Source of the DNA: Rhodovulum euryhalinum
GTDB lineage: Bacteria; Pseudomonadota; Alphaproteobacteria; Rhodobacterales; Rhodobacteraceae
Assembly (NCBI RefSeq): GCF_004342445.1
Contig: NZ_SLWW01000016.1
Span: forward strand, 1-64,000
DNA: 64,000 bases
Direction: 5' to 3'
Position 1 is the first letter of the stretch. Every line of letters begins with the position of its first letter. The notes beneath the pieces are model-generated. The model made no database searches, had not been told where the DNA came from, and was given only the letters and a program-made list of their open reading frames with translations. This document shows positions 10,838 to 22,522 of the stretch, in pieces. The translations under genes were made by a program, and so were the position numbers.

Positions 10838-12385
10838 ATGGACGGCAGCGCCGACAACCGCCCAGACGCATGGGACCCCTTCGGCCGCCCCCTTTTCGGC
10901 GGCCCCGAGGCGCGGGCCCTGTCGCGTGTCGGTGTGGTCGATATCGGGTCGAACTCGGTTCGGCTGGTGGTGTTCGACGGCGCGGCGCGCAGCCCGGCCT
11001 ATTTCTTCAACGAAAAGCTGATGTGCGGACTCGGCGCGGGGCTGGGCGAAACCGGGCGCCTGTCGCCCGAGGGCAAGCGGCGGGCGCTTGGCGCGCTGAA
11101 GCGCTTTGCGCTGCTGGGCGAGGCGATGGGGGCGGCACCGCTGACGGTGGTGGCCACCGCAGCGATGCGCGATGCCGAGGACGGCCCCGAATTCCGCCGC
11201 CAGATCGAACGCGAGACCGGGCTGAAACCCTGGGTGATCGACGGCGCCGAGGAGGCGCGGCTGTCGGCGCAGGGGGTGCTGCTGGGCTGGCCGGGGGCCG
11301 AGGGGATCGTCTGCGACATCGGCGGGTCGTCGATGGAACTGGCCGAGTTGCGCGGCGGGCGGGTCGGCAAGCGGGGCACCTCGCCGCTGGGGCCGCTGAA
11401 ACTGCGCGACGTCCCGGGCGGCCAGAAGGGGCTGGCGCGGTTCATCGCCGACGAGATCGAGACACTGGCCAGCGGGCTCGACTGCACGCCGGGGCGGCTG
11501 TACCTGGTGGGCGGGTCGTGGCGGGCGATTGCCCGGCTGGACATCGAGCGGCGAGGCTATCCGCTGACGGTGCTGCACGAATACCGGATGACGCGGAAAT
11601 CGCTGGCCGCCACGATCGAGTGGATCGAGGCGAACGATATCGAGGCGCTGCGGCTGCGCACCGGAACCTCGGTCGAGCGGATGTCGCTCGTGCCGCTTGC
11701 GGTGCAGGTGCTGAAACGGCTCGTGGCCCATCTGAAACCGCGCGAGATCGCGGTATCGAGCTATGGCATCCGCGAGGGTCTGTTGTACGAACAGATGCCC
11801 GCAGATCTGCGCGCCCGCGACCCGCTGGTCGAGGCCTGCCGCTTTGCCGAGGCGAGTTCGGCGCGGTTCCCGGGCTTTGGCAAGAGGCTCTACAATTTCG
11901 TGCTGCCGCTGTTCGGCGCGGCGGGGCCCGAGAAACGCCGGCTGATCAAGGCGGCCTGCCTGCTGCACGATACCACCTGGCGGGCGCATCCGGATTACCG
12001 GCACGAGGTCTGTTTCGACACGGCGACCCAGGCCAATCTGGGCGGGCTGGAACATTGGGAACGGGTATTCCTGGGCGTGTCTCTGCTGCACCGCTACAAG
12101 AACAGCCGCGCGGGCAGCCGGTTCGAGCCGCTCTTCGCGCTGCTCGACCCCGAGCAGATGCGCCAGGCCGAGGTGCTGGGCAAGGCGATGCGCTTTGGCG
12201 CGATGTTCTCGTCCGACGCGCCCGACGCGCTGGCGGAACTGAGGCATTTCCCCAAGAAGAAGCGGCTGGAACTGATCCTGGACGCCCGGGCCGAGGCGCT
12301 GTTCGGCGAGGTCGCCGAGGCGCGGTTCCTGTCGCTCGCCAAGGCGCTGGGGGTGGAGACGGGCGTGCGGGTGCGCCGGCACTGA
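10838..12385 (+). CDS. ppx: Ppx/GppA family exopolyphosphatase
   Basis: Protein of 515 aa. The sugar-kinase/actin-like fold opens with GVVDIGSNSVRLVVFDG (phosphate-binding loop 1) and has VCDIGGSSMELAEL as the second loop. The C-terminal part is an HD-like helical domain with LLHDTTW. It degrades polyphosphate or hydrolyses pppGpp; the ppk1 neighbour favours polyphosphate. The ATG at 10838 is used rather than a TTG at 10799, which would lie only 15 bp past the ppk1 stop. Confidence 0.93.
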   Translation: MDGSADNRPDAWDPFGRPLFGGPEARALSRVGVVDIGSNSVRLVVFDGAARSPAYFFNEKLMCGLGAGLGETGRLSPEGKRRALGALKRFALLGEAMGAAPLTVVATAAMRDAEDGPEFRRQIERETGLKPWVIDGAEEARLSAQGVLLGWPGAEGIVCDIGGSSMELAELRGGRVGKRGTSPLGPLKLRDVPGGQKGLARFIADEIETLASGLDCTPGRLYLVGGSWRAIARLDIERRGYPLTVLHEYRMTRKSLAATIEWIEANDIEALRLRTGTSVERMSLVPLAVQVLKRLVAHLKPREIAVSSYGIREGLLYEQMPADLRARDPLVEACRFAEASSARFPGFGKRLYNFVLPLFGAAGPEKRRLIKAACLLHDTTWRAHPDYRHEVCFDTATQANLGGLEHWERVFLGVSLLHRYKNSRAGSRFEPLFALLDPEQMRQAEVLGKAMRFGAMFSSDAPDALAELRHFPKKKRLELILDARAEALFGEVAEARFLSLAKALGVETGVRVRRH

Positions 12386-12401
12386 CCGGCGGGTCCAGAC
12401 T

Positions 12402-12743
12402 TCAGATCTCGATATCGCCTTCCGGCAGGGGCTGTGGCAGCGGGGCGTCAGGCTTGCGGCGGATGATGATGTCGCCGTTCGGCAGCCGTTCGGGCAGTTC
12501 GTAGGCGTCGAAATCATCGACGATCTCGATCAGCTTCTTCATCGCGGGCTGCATGTTCTGCGCAAGATCGCGCAACGCCGGTTCCAGCTCGTCCCCGAGA
12601 CCGCGGAAGAACAGCCGCAACCCCTCGCCAAGAAGATCCATCCCCTCGCGCATGTCGCCATCCGGCGCGGGCGTGGGTTCCTGCGCGGCGGCGGGGCCGT
12701 GGGCGAGAAGACCGGCAAGAAGGAGGGCGGCGATCCGGGTCAT
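12402..12743 (-). CDS. Small secreted protein, conserved in Rhodobacterales
   Basis: Protein of 113 aa with a signal peptide (MTRIAALLLAGLLAHGPAAA, then QEPTP). An amphipathic helical stretch follows (MREGMDLLGEGLRLFFRGLGDELEPALRDLAQNMQPAMKKLIEIVDDFDAYELPE). It ends in a charged NGDIIIRRKPDAPLP tail. I recall similar small proteins annotated in Rhodobacterales with a misleading AAA+ ATPase name; no Walker motif is present here. Function unknown. It converges on ppx and is divergent from tex. Confidence 0.75.
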   Translation of the reverse strand: MTRIAALLLAGLLAHGPAAAQEPTPAPDGDMREGMDLLGEGLRLFFRGLGDELEPALRDLAQNMQPAMKKLIEIVDDFDAYELPERLPNGDIIIRRKPDAPLPQPLPEGDIEI

Positions 12744-12880
12744 GCATGGCAATATAGGATGACTTCGACGCCTTTTGAAGCGCGAGGGCCTGCCGGGCCA
12801 TCCGGTGCCGGCGACAGCCCCTTGGCGGCCCCGTCGGCCCCCGCTATCAAGGCCGCCCGCCCCATCCGAGGAGCCCGCCC

Positions 12881-15184
12881 ATGACCGCTGCCGAGACCCG
12901 CATCGCCCGCACCATCGCCGCCGAGATCGGGGCCCGGCCCCAGCAGGTCGATGCCGCGGCCGGGCTGCTGGACGGGGGTGCGACGGTGCCCTTCGTGGCA
13001 CGGTATCGCAAGGAGGTCACCGGCGGGCTGGACGATACCCAGTTGCGCCTGCTGGCCGACCGGCTGGCCTATCTGCGCGAGATGGAGGCGCGGCGCGAAA
13101 CGATCCTGAATTCGATCCGCGAGCAGGGCAAGCTGACCGACGCGCTGGCCCGCGCCATCGCGGGGGCCGAGACCAAGGCCACGCTGGAAGACATCTACCT
13201 GCCGTTCAAGCCCAAGCGCCGCACCAAGGCGATGATCGCCCGCGAAAACGGGCTGGAGCCGCTGTTGCGCGCGATCCTCGACGACCGGCGCGCGGTGCCC
13301 GAAACGCTGGCGGCGGGCTATCTGTCGGAGGCGGTGCCCGACGTCAAGGCGGCGCTGGCGGGCGCGCGCGACATCCTGGCCGAGGACCTGGCCGAGAACG
13401 CCGGACTTCTGGGCCGGCTGCGCGCCTTCATGCAGGACGAGGCGTTCATCGCCGCCAGCGTGGTACCCGGCAAGGAGGAGGCAGGCGCTAAGTTCTCGGA
13501 CTATTTCGACCATCGCGAGAAATGGGCCGGCATCCCGGCGCACCGGGCGCTGGCCATCCTGCGCGCGTCCAGGGAAGAAATCGTCACCATCGAGATCGCC
13601 CCCGATCCCGAAACCGGCACCCCCCGTGCCATCGGCATGGTCGCGGCCGAGATCGGCATCACGGGCGATGGTCCCGGCGACAGATGGCTGCGCGAGGCGG
13701 CGGGCTGGACCTGGCGGGTCAAGCTGAGCCTTGCGATGTACATGGACCTGCTGGGCGAATTGCGCCGCCGCGCCCATGAAGAGGCGATCAACGTGTTCGC
13801 CCGGAACCTGAAGGACCTGCTGCTGGCCGCGCCTGCGGGCGCGCGCCCGACGCTGGGGCTGGACCCCGGCATCCGGACGGGGGTCAAGGCGGCGGTGGTG
13901 GATGCGACCGGCAAGCTGGTCGAGACCGCGACGCTTTACCCGTTCCAGCCGAAGAATGACCTGAAGGGCGTCCAGGCGAAGGTGATCGAGATGATCCGCC
14001 GCCATGGTGTCGAACTGGTCGCCATCGGCAACGGCACCGCCAGCCGCGAGACCGAACGGCTGGTCGCGGACACGCTGCGGCTGTTGCCCGAGGGCGGGCC
14101 ACGGCCGGTGACGGTGGTGGTGTCCGAGGCGGGCGCCTCGGTCTATTCGGCCTCGGAACTGGCGGCGCGGGAATTTCCCGATCTGGACGTCAGCTTGCGC
14201 GGCGCCGTGTCCATCGCGCGGCGGCTTCAGGATCCGCTGGCGGAACTGGTCAAGATCGAGCCGAAATCCATCGGCGTCGGCCAGTACCAGCACGATGTCG
14301 ACCAGCGCCGCCTTGCCCAGACGCTGGAGGCCGTGGTCGAGGACGCGGTGAACGCGGTGGGCGTGGACCTGAACACCGCGTCGGCGCCGCTGCTGGCGCA
14401 TGTGGCGGGGCTGGGTCCGTCGCTGGCGCAGTCCATCGTCGCCCATCGCGATGCCAATGGCGCGTTCGCCTCGCGCAAGGCGCTGCTGAAGGTCGGCGGG
14501 CTGGGGCCGAAGGCATTCGAGCAGGCGGCGGGGTTTCTGCGCATTCAGGGCGGCGCCGAGCCGCTGGATGCCTCGTCCGTCCACCCCGAGGCCTATGGCG
14601 TGGCCCGCCGGATCGTGGCGGCCTGCGGGCGCGACCTGCGCGAGATCATGGGCAACGGCGCGGCACTGAAGGGATTGCGCGCCGAGGATTTCGTGGATGA
14701 CCGGTTCGGCCTGCCCACGGTGCGCGACATCCTGGCGGAACTGGAGAAACCCGGCCGCGACCCGCGCCCGAGCTTCAGGACCGCCAGCTTTGCCGACGGG
14801 GTCGAGGACATCAAGGATCTGAAGCCCGGCATGGTGCTGGAAGGCACGGTGACCAATGTGGCGGCCTTTGGCGCCTTCGTCGATATCGGCGTGCATCAGG
14901 ATGGGCTGGTGCATATCAGCCAACTGGCCGACCGGTTCGTCAAGGACCCCCACGAGGTCGTCAAGGCAGGCGACGTGGTGAAGGTGCGGGTGGTCGAGGT
15001 CGACATTCCGCGCAAGCGCATCGGCCTGTCCATGCGCAAGGACGCCGAGGCAGGCGAGAATCGGCCCGCCGGGCCCGACCGGCGCAGTACCCCGGCGCAG
15101 CGCGGCGAGCGGGGGCGGCCCGGGCGACCGGAGACCGGCGCCCTTGGCGACGCGCTGAAGGCCGCACTGAGGCGCAAGGACTGA
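12881..15184 (+). CDS. tex: Tex family S1 RNA-binding protein
   Basis: Protein of 767 aa with the classic Tex order: N-terminal helical domain, YqgF/RuvX-like RNase H fold ([30 protein letters not shown]), helix-hairpin-helix ([49 protein letters not shown]), and a C-terminal S1 domain ([33 protein letters not shown]). Tex is related to eukaryotic Spt6 and acts in transcription and RNA metabolism. The C-terminal extension after S1 is basic and low-complexity. Confidence 0.95.
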   Translation: MTAAETRIARTIAAEIGARPQQVDAAAGLLDGGATVPFVARYRKEVTGGLDDTQLRLLADRLAYLREMEARRETILNSIREQGKLTDALARAIAGAETKATLEDIYLPFKPKRRTKAMIARENGLEPLLRAILDDRRAVPETLAAGYLSEAVPDVKAALAGARDILAEDLAENAGLLGRLRAFMQDEAFIAASVVPGKEEAGAKFSDYFDHREKWAGIPAHRALAILRASREEIVTIEIAPDPETGTPRAIGMVAAEIGITGDGPGDRWLREAAGWTWRVKLSLAMYMDLLGELRRRAHEEAINVFARNLKDLLLAAPAGARPTLGLDPGIRTGVKAAVVDATGKLVETATLYPFQPKNDLKGVQAKVIEMIRRHGVELVAIGNGTASRETERLVADTLRLLPEGGPRPVTVVVSEAGASVYSASELAAREFPDLDVSLRGAVSIARRLQDPLAELVKIEPKSIGVGQYQHDVDQRRLAQTLEAVVEDAVNAVGVDLNTASAPLLAHVAGLGPSLAQSIVAHRDANGAFASRKALLKVGGLGPKAFEQAAGFLRIQGGAEPLDASSVHPEAYGVARRIVAACGRDLREIMGNGAALKGLRAEDFVDDRFGLPTVRDILAELEKPGRDPRPSFRTASFADGVEDIKDLKPGMVLEGTVTNVAAFGAFVDIGVHQDGLVHISQLADRFVKDPHEVVKAGDVVKVRVVEVDIPRKRIGLSMRKDAEAGENRPAGPDRRSTPAQRGERGRPGRPETGALGDALKAALRRKD

Positions 15185-15500
15185 GCGGCGGTGCCCCCCG
15201 CACCCTTTTGGCGAGTTCGAGACTTGAAATGCACGTCACGAGATTGACGTTACGCCGCGTAAACACGATGATCAAAGTCGCGTCGAATCGCGGGCAAGTG
15301 CCTTAGATTCGGCCGAATTTGCCGATACTCCCCGAGGGGTTGCCGCGTGATTCGATGACGATGCGACGCAATGGCCACGCCGGAACGACCTTTACCGGGC
15401 GGATCTGGAAGGGGTCCACAATGCGGATCGCCGATGTGGCGGGCGGTTCCTTTCGGGAAGTCTACAGGAATTGCATGTTGAAACGATCGAGGGCCGTGAA
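15185..15500. other. Intergenic region between tex and the PAS gene
   Basis: This 316-bp stretch has no convincing gene. It holds a short perfect inverted repeat TTACGC-C-GCGTAA at 15250-15262, which could be a regulator site. Base composition is less GC-rich than the flanking genes between about 15225 and 15310, as expected of a promoter region for the plus-strand PAS gene. No clear -35/-10 pair could be fixed. Confidence 0.4.
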
Positions 15501-16742
15501 ATGAACCTCGTGGCCAGGCGTGGCGATGCCGCGGACGAGAACGAGGTTCCGTTCGAGATCGACGAGATATTCTATTCGCGGACCGATTCACGGGGCGTGA
15601 TCGTGGCGGGCAATTCGGTGTTCCGGCGCGTCTCGGGATATGACTGGCCGCGGCTGATCGGCGCGCCGCACAAGATCGTGCGCCACCCCGACATGCCAAA
15701 GGCGGTGTTCTGGCTGCTGTGGGAGACGATCCGCGCCGGACAGCCGGTGGGTGCCTATGTCAAGAACCGCGCGCAGGACGGGCGCCATTACTGGGTCTTC
15801 GCCGTGGTGATGCCGATGCAGGACGGGTTCCTGTCGGTGCGCATCAAGCCGAGCAGCCCGATCTTCGAGCGCATCCGCGAGGAATACGCGGCGCTGCGCC
15901 AGCGCGAGCTGGACGAGGATCTTTCGCCCCAAGCCAGCGCGCAGATCCTGCTTGCGCAGCTGGGCGAGCTTGGCTTCGGCAGCTATTCCGATTTCATGGC
16001 GCAGGCCCTGGGCCGCGAGATCGCCGCGCGGTCCGAGGTATCCGGGACGCGGGGCATGGGCGGGCTGCGCGACCTTGAAACGGTCGGCCAGAACCTGACA
16101 TCCGCGGCGGTGGAGCAGCAGGCGCTTGGCCGCACCTATCGCGACCTTCAGTCGATCCCGACGAATATCCGCATCTTCGCGAACCGGGTCGAGCCCGCGG
16201 GCGGCCCGCTGACCGCGATCGCCGAGAACTACCGGACCGCATCCCAGGAAATCTTCGATCGGCTGCGGGCCTTTGCCGGGCAGGATGGCAATCTCTGCGA
16301 ACGCATGTCCCGCGTGGTGAGCGACGGGATGTTCCTGCTGGGATGCGCCGAGGTCCAGTCCGAACTGGTGCGCCAGTTCGGGATCGAGGGCAATTCCGTT
16401 GGCCCGAACGACAAGGCGGCCGAGATGGCGCTTCTGAGCACCAAGGAGGCAGCATGCGCCGCCCGCGCCCGGGCGGGCCTGGCCGAGGCGATGCGGGTCG
16501 CCCACACCTTGTCGCAGACCTGCCAGGAGATCCGCCGGATCGTGCTGGGCCTCGACTCGATCCGGGTCATGGGCCAGGTCGAATGTGCGCGGCTGCGCGA
16601 CAACGGAACCGGCCTTGTTGCCGCGATCGACGAGCTTGACCATTTTCACAGCGAGATCAAGGCGCGGCTGGACACGATCGCCAAGCTGTCCGATCAGATC
16701 CATGGCGGCGCCGGACGGTTCCTGGAACGGCTGTCCGCCTGA
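15501..16742 (+). CDS. Soluble PAS-domain protein with helical C-terminus
   Basis: Protein of 413 aa. Residues about 15-125 form an Aer-like PAS domain (YSRTDSRGVIVAGNSVFRRVSGYDWPRLIGAPHKIVRHPDMPKAVFWLLWETI, then GAYVKNRAQDGRHYWVFAVVMP). The rest is a long predominantly helical region with no membrane segment, no HAMP and no recognisable chemoreceptor hairpin tip. It may be a cytoplasmic redox or ligand sensor acting through protein contacts. The ATG at 15501 follows a GAGG-like site; a TTG at 15471 is an alternative start. Confidence 0.75.
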   Translation: MNLVARRGDAADENEVPFEIDEIFYSRTDSRGVIVAGNSVFRRVSGYDWPRLIGAPHKIVRHPDMPKAVFWLLWETIRAGQPVGAYVKNRAQDGRHYWVFAVVMPMQDGFLSVRIKPSSPIFERIREEYAALRQRELDEDLSPQASAQILLAQLGELGFGSYSDFMAQALGREIAARSEVSGTRGMGGLRDLETVGQNLTSAAVEQQALGRTYRDLQSIPTNIRIFANRVEPAGGPLTAIAENYRTASQEIFDRLRAFAGQDGNLCERMSRVVSDGMFLLGCAEVQSELVRQFGIEGNSVGPNDKAAEMALLSTKEAACAARARAGLAEAMRVAHTLSQTCQEIRRIVLGLDSIRVMGQVECARLRDNGTGLVAAIDELDHFHSEIKARLDTIAKLSDQIHGGAGRFLERLSA

Positions 16743-16763
16743 CCGCGGCCGGCCCAGCCGGCG

Positions 16764-17795
16764 CTAGAGCGCAATGTCGAGGCTGACCGGGAAATGGTCC
16801 GAGGCGGCCAGCAGCGCCTCGCGCAGTTCGGGCACGCGGTAGAGGCCGGGGTCATCGAACGGGTGCCAGATGCGCCAGCGCGGGCCGAGCGCGCAAAGAT
16901 CGGACGAGACCATCACGTAGTCGAGCAGCGCCGAAAGATAGCGCCCCTCGGTCGCAATGAAGAAGCGTGCGGTCGCGGGCTGGGCGGCAAACAGCCCCTG
17001 CAGCGCCTGCCTTGCATGGGGGTCATGCAGCCGCATCCCGGGCGGCGCGTCCAGCCCCATCACGATCTCGACCCCCGACCGGCCGAACAGTTTCTCGTAT
17101 TCGTCAAGCCCGGGGCCGTCGTTGAAATCGCCGAGCACGATCAGGGGGTCGCTTGCGGCCAGATGCGCCTCGATCCGCTGGCGCAACCAGATGCATTGCG
17201 CCAACTGCTTGCGGCGGTTCTCGATCGAGATGCGGATGACCTCTTCGGGCGTGGTGGCGCCGTGGGGGGCCTTGGACTTGACGTGCACTCCGATCATGCG
17301 GAAGGCGAAACCGCCCGCGGTCCGGACCGCCAGTTCCAGCGGCGGCTTGGAAAACCGGATCAGTTCGGGCGCGGCATCCACGTCGACATCAAGCCGGAAC
17401 ACCCCGTCGAAGCGCGGCGCGCCGGTAGCCCCCTTCTTGCCGGTCGGATCGCCCTGCGGGTCGTGGCGGGCCGTCAGCCGGTCGGGGTCGTAGAGCAGCG
17501 CGATTTCCTGCTGGGTGTCGTTCGGAAAGCCGGTGAGGGCACGCCGTGCGCGCAGGTCCATCACACGGGCGAAGGTTTCAAGCGCCGTGGCGGTCGTGCG
17601 GCGGCCGTTATGGTCGGGGGCCTCGATGATCATCACCGCGTCGGCGTCGAGCGCAGTGAAGACGATGCCCAGCGCCTCGATCTGGGCGTGGCGGGTGACG
17701 TCCTGCCGGCCCGAAGGGTTGTCGTCGTCCAGCAGGTTGCCCGCATCGTCGAACAGGCTGTTGAACCATTCGACGTTGTAGGTCGCGATCCTCAT
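16764..17795 (-). CDS. Endonuclease/exonuclease/phosphatase family protein
   Basis: Protein of 343 aa. It carries EEP-fold motifs: an N-terminal ATYNVEWFNSLFDD block with the catalytic Asn, MIIEAPD (metal-binding Glu), VLGDFNDGPG (catalytic Asp and Asn), and SDHFPVSL with the C-terminal catalytic His. It is probably a Mg2+-dependent phosphodiesterase; DNA, nucleotide or lipid substrates are all possible in this superfamily. Its start shares an ATGA overlap with the J-domain gene upstream. Confidence 0.88.
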   Translation of the reverse strand: MRIATYNVEWFNSLFDDAGNLLDDDNPSGRQDVTRHAQIEALGIVFTALDADAVMIIEAPDHNGRRTTATALETFARVMDLRARRALTGFPNDTQQEIALLYDPDRLTARHDPQGDPTGKKGATGAPRFDGVFRLDVDVDAAPELIRFSKPPLELAVRTAGGFAFRMIGVHVKSKAPHGATTPEEVIRISIENRRKQLAQCIWLRQRIEAHLAASDPLIVLGDFNDGPGLDEYEKLFGRSGVEIVMGLDAPPGMRLHDPHARQALQGLFAAQPATARFFIATEGRYLSALLDYVMVSSDLCALGPRWRIWHPFDDPGLYRVPELREALLAASDHFPVSLDIAL

Positions 17796-18475
17796 GCGGC
17801 GCGCTCGGCGACGATCTGTTCCCAGGCGGCGTTGACCGCGATCAGCCGTTTCTCGGCCAGCCGGATCGCCTCTTCCGGCACGCCGCGGGCCTGCATCCGG
17901 TCGGGATGGGTCTCGCGCACCTCGGCCCGCCAGACCTTGCGGATGGTGTCCAGATCGTCGCCGGGCTCGACCCCCAGCACGGTATAGGGATCGGGCGCTG
18001 CGTCGGGCACGAAGCGGGCGCGGAGTGTACGGAACTGCCGCTCGGTCAGGCCGAAGATCTCGGCCACGCGTGCGAGGAAGGCATCCTCGGCCGGATGATA
18101 ATCGCCATCTGCCAGCGCGATGAAGAACAGCCCTTCCATCAGGTCGCAGAGCGGGGCGCCCTCGCCCCGGAACATGCCAGCGATGCGCCCGGCATACTCC
18201 TCGAAGCCAGCCACATCCTGCCGGGCCAGGTCGAAGACGCGGGCGGCGTTCGATTCCTCGGCGCGGGGGATGGTGAACACCTCGCGGAAGGCGGCGACCT
18301 CGTTGCGCGTCACCCGGCCGTCGGCCTTGGCCATCTTGGCGCCCAGCGCGATCACCGCGATGGTGAAGGCAACCGTGCGTTCGGGTGGCGTGCGCAGCCG
18401 GTCGAAGACGACGGCCAGGCTTTCCCCCGTGGCGAGGGCCGATACGGCGGCGGCGATGCGGGACCAGAGCGACAT
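17792..18475 (-). CDS. DjlA-like protein: TerB domain plus C-terminal J domain
   Basis: Protein of 227 aa. A TerB-like helical domain covers about residues 35-150 (IAVIALGAKMAKADGRVTRNEVAAFREVF). A C-terminal J domain follows (DPYTVLGVEPGDDLDTIRKVWRAEVRETHPDRM) with the HPD motif intact. J domains stimulate DnaK ATPase. Unlike E. coli DjlA, the N-terminus has no strong membrane anchor. It overlaps the hydrolase gene downstream by 4 bp. Confidence 0.88.
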   Translation of the reverse strand: MSLWSRIAAAVSALATGESLAVVFDRLRTPPERTVAFTIAVIALGAKMAKADGRVTRNEVAAFREVFTIPRAEESNAARVFDLARQDVAGFEEYAGRIAGMFRGEGAPLCDLMEGLFFIALADGDYHPAEDAFLARVAEIFGLTERQFRTLRARFVPDAAPDPYTVLGVEPGDDLDTIRKVWRAEVRETHPDRMQARGVPEEAIRLAEKRLIAVNAAWEQIVAERAA

Positions 18476-18484
18476 GGCCCGATC

Positions 18485-19006
18485 CTAGCCCGCGGCGGGA
18501 CCGGTGTCAGGTGCGGCGGAAAGCACCTTCTGCATCAGCACGAGATCGAGCCAGCGCCCGGCCTTGCGCCCCACCTGCGGCAGGCGCGCGAGTTGGGCAT
18601 AGCCGATCGCGGCGTGAAAGGCGACGCCGTCCGGGTTGGCGGCGCTGACCCCCGCGATCATGCAATGGACACCGGCCGCGGCGGCATGGGTCTCCAGCCG
18701 GGCCATCAGCGCGCGGCCAAGCCCCCTGCCCCGGCCTTCGGGCGCCAGAAGGATCGTGTGCTCCATGCTATGGGCATAGCCCACGCCCGTGCGGAACTGA
18801 CCATAGGTGGCAAAGCCGAGGGTCGCGCCACCCTCGACCGCCACCAGAAAGCCATGCCCGGCCATGGCCCGCGACTCGACCAGGGCGGCAACCTCGGCGG
18901 GGGTCTTCTCGGCGGAATTGAAGGTGACGAAGGTGTCGCGGATGAACGGGTTCCAGATCGCCGCGAGGGCAGAGGCATCCGCGGGGGTGGCGGGGCGGAT
19001 CATCAT
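18485..19006 (-). CDS. GNAT family N-acetyltransferase
   Basis: Protein of 173 aa. It is a single GNAT domain of the phosphinothricin/methionine-sulfone acetyltransferase type: IRPATPADASALAAIWNPFIRDTFVTFNSAEKT at the N-terminus, and an acetyl-CoA loop EGRGRGLGRALMARLE (R/Q-x-x-G-x-G/A). Such enzymes acetylate amino groups of small molecules; substrate unknown. The ATG at 19006 overlaps the stop of the upstream VOC gene in an ATGA arrangement, which settles the start. Confidence 0.88.
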   Translation of the reverse strand: MMIRPATPADASALAAIWNPFIRDTFVTFNSAEKTPAEVAALVESRAMAGHGFLVAVEGGATLGFATYGQFRTGVGYAHSMEHTILLAPEGRGRGLGRALMARLETHAAAAGVHCMIAGVSAANPDGVAFHAAIGYAQLARLPQVGRKAGRWLDLVLMQKVLSAAPDTGPAAG

Positions 19007-19620
19007 TCCAGCACCCGCCGTCCCGAGGGCGTGTCGATCAGCGCGCGCAGCGCGGGCGCGGGGCCCTGGTGCAGCGCGATCAGCGGCTCGCCGATCAGGC
19101 CGGTCAGGGCCTGGCGCAGCGCGTCCGCGCGCGGATGGACCAGTTCGAGCCCCGCGAGGCGGCAACCAGTCTCGGGCAACAGCGCCGCCGGATGCGCGCG
19201 GCCCTGCCACGCGATCAGCGCCGGAAAGAGCCCGTCAAAGGGCAGGCGCCCGTCCTCGGGCACGGCCATCCGCCAGCGCAGATCGCCGCGTGCCAGATCC
19301 ATCGGAACGCCCGCGCCGGGCGGCGCAAGGGCGAGGGCGGCATCCAGATCGTCGCACCGCGCGATCCAGGTGGTCAGCCGGGGCGGCCCGGCGAACCGGT
19401 CGAGATCGAACCAGCGCGGCCGGCCGGGTGCGGGGGCCGCGGGGTCGATCGCGATCACCTCGAGATAGAGGCCAGGCCCCAGCCGCAAGAGCCGGTTGTG
19501 GGTACCCATCGCCGGATGCTTGCCGCCGGGAGAAAGACGCACCTCAAGCCGGTCCTCGACCGCGGCGACGCCCGCTTCGAGGGTCTGGGCCGAAACGGCA
19601 AGATGATCGAGCGTCAGCAT
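19003..19620 (-). CDS. VOC family protein (glyoxalase-like domain)
   Basis: Protein of 205 aa. It begins LTLDHLAVSAQTLEAGVAAVEDRLEVRLSPGGKHPAMGTHNRLLRLGPGLYLEVIAIDP, the typical opening of a glyoxalase-like domain with metal-ligand His and Glu positions. The rest is a diverged second half. Members are often metal-dependent lyases, isomerases or dioxygenases, but this subfamily has no assigned reaction. It is translationally coupled to the acetyltransferase. Confidence 0.82.
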   Translation of the reverse strand: MLTLDHLAVSAQTLEAGVAAVEDRLEVRLSPGGKHPAMGTHNRLLRLGPGLYLEVIAIDPAAPAPGRPRWFDLDRFAGPPRLTTWIARCDDLDAALALAPPGAGVPMDLARGDLRWRMAVPEDGRLPFDGLFPALIAWQGRAHPAALLPETGCRLAGLELVHPRADALRQALTGLIGEPLIALHQGPAPALRALIDTPSGRRVLE

Positions 19621-19694
19621 GGCCTGCGGCCCTCCTCCGGGTCATCGTCGATGGCATGACATCCCCGGCGGGGCCGGGCAGGCAATGGCGCGAA

Positions 19695-19721
19695 AGGCCC
19701 GTGACGCTGCGTCACGGGCCT
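19695..19721 (-). terminator. Putative rho-independent terminator of scpA
   Basis: A perfect 12-bp inverted repeat with a 3-nt loop lies 36-62 bp past the scpA stop. Read on the minus strand, the stem ends in GGGCCT and continues TTTCG, so the T-run is short. The stem strength and position make termination likely. Confidence 0.7.
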
Positions 19722-19756
19722 CCGGGACAGGACCGGTCCGGCCCGGCGGCGTCGCG

Positions 19757-21889
<2,133 letters not shown>

Positions 21890-21990
21890 CGGATCGTCCT
21901 TCTTTCCCGTTTCATCCCCGCGCATCCCGCACGGGTTCAATCTTCGCTTTCCGCTCCGAGGCGCCTATATGTGTCGCGTCAGGAGGGTTC

Positions 21991-22467
21991 ATGAAATACC
22001 GTCTCGCATCCTTGGCCCTGGCGGCCATCACCGTCCTTGCCCTGCCCTCCGGCGCGGTCGAGGAGGCCTCGGCACTGGCACGCTGGCAGGAGGACCACAA
22101 GGTCGTGCTGGATGCGCGCGATGTCACGCTGGCAGAGTTCCAGTGGATCGCGCGGCCGGTCGTGGTGTTTGCCGACAGCCCGGCCGATCCGCGATTCCGC
22201 GAGCAGATGGAGTACCTGACCGCCCGGATGGACGAGCTGGCACTGCGCGACGTGGTGGTGATCGTCGACACCGACCCCGCCGCCAGAACCGAGTTGCGCC
22301 TCGCATTACGGCCACGGGGCTTCATGCTGGCGATCCTCGGCAAGGACGGCCGCGTGAACCTGCGCAAGCCGGCACCCTGGGACGTGCGCGAGATCTCGCG
22401 CTCGATCGACAAGATGCCGCTGCGGCAGCAGGAGATCCGCGACCGGCACGGCGCCCCGCCCGGCTGA
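21991..22467 (+). CDS. DUF4174-like secreted protein
   Basis: Protein of 158 aa with a signal peptide (MKYRLASLALAAITVLALPSGA). A thioredoxin-like-fold pattern follows: RPVVVFADSPADPRFREQMEYL, VVVIVDTDPAARTELRLALRPRGFMLAILGKDGRVNLRKPAPWDVREISRSIDKMPLRQQEI. This matches DUF4174, a periplasmic family of unknown function. No redox CxxC is present. A strong AGGAGGG site lies 7 nt upstream of the ATG. It is convergent with pccA and divergent from scpA. Confidence 0.8.
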   Translation: MKYRLASLALAAITVLALPSGAVEEASALARWQEDHKVVLDARDVTLAEFQWIARPVVVFADSPADPRFREQMEYLTARMDELALRDVVVIVDTDPAARTELRLALRPRGFMLAILGKDGRVNLRKPAPWDVREISRSIDKMPLRQQEIRDRHGAPPG

Positions 22468-22477
22468 GACCCGGCCA

Positions 22478-22496
22478 CCCCGGCAGAGAGCCGGGG
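22478..22496. terminator. GC-rich hairpin between convergent genes
   Basis: A perfect 7-bp inverted repeat CCCCGGC / GCCGGGG with a 5-nt loop sits between the DUF4174 stop and the pccA stop. It lacks a T-run on either strand, so bidirectional termination is only inferred from its position. Confidence 0.4.
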
Positions 22497-22522
22497 CGCG
22501 GGATGCGGGAGCGGGGCGTGGA

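Noticed and set aside
8588-12517. A 1309-codon open frame on the minus strand opposite ppk1 and ppx
   Set aside because: It is antisense to two strongly conserved enzymes, is rich in Arg, His, Gln and Pro, and has no recognisable domain. Such frames are a by-product of high GC.
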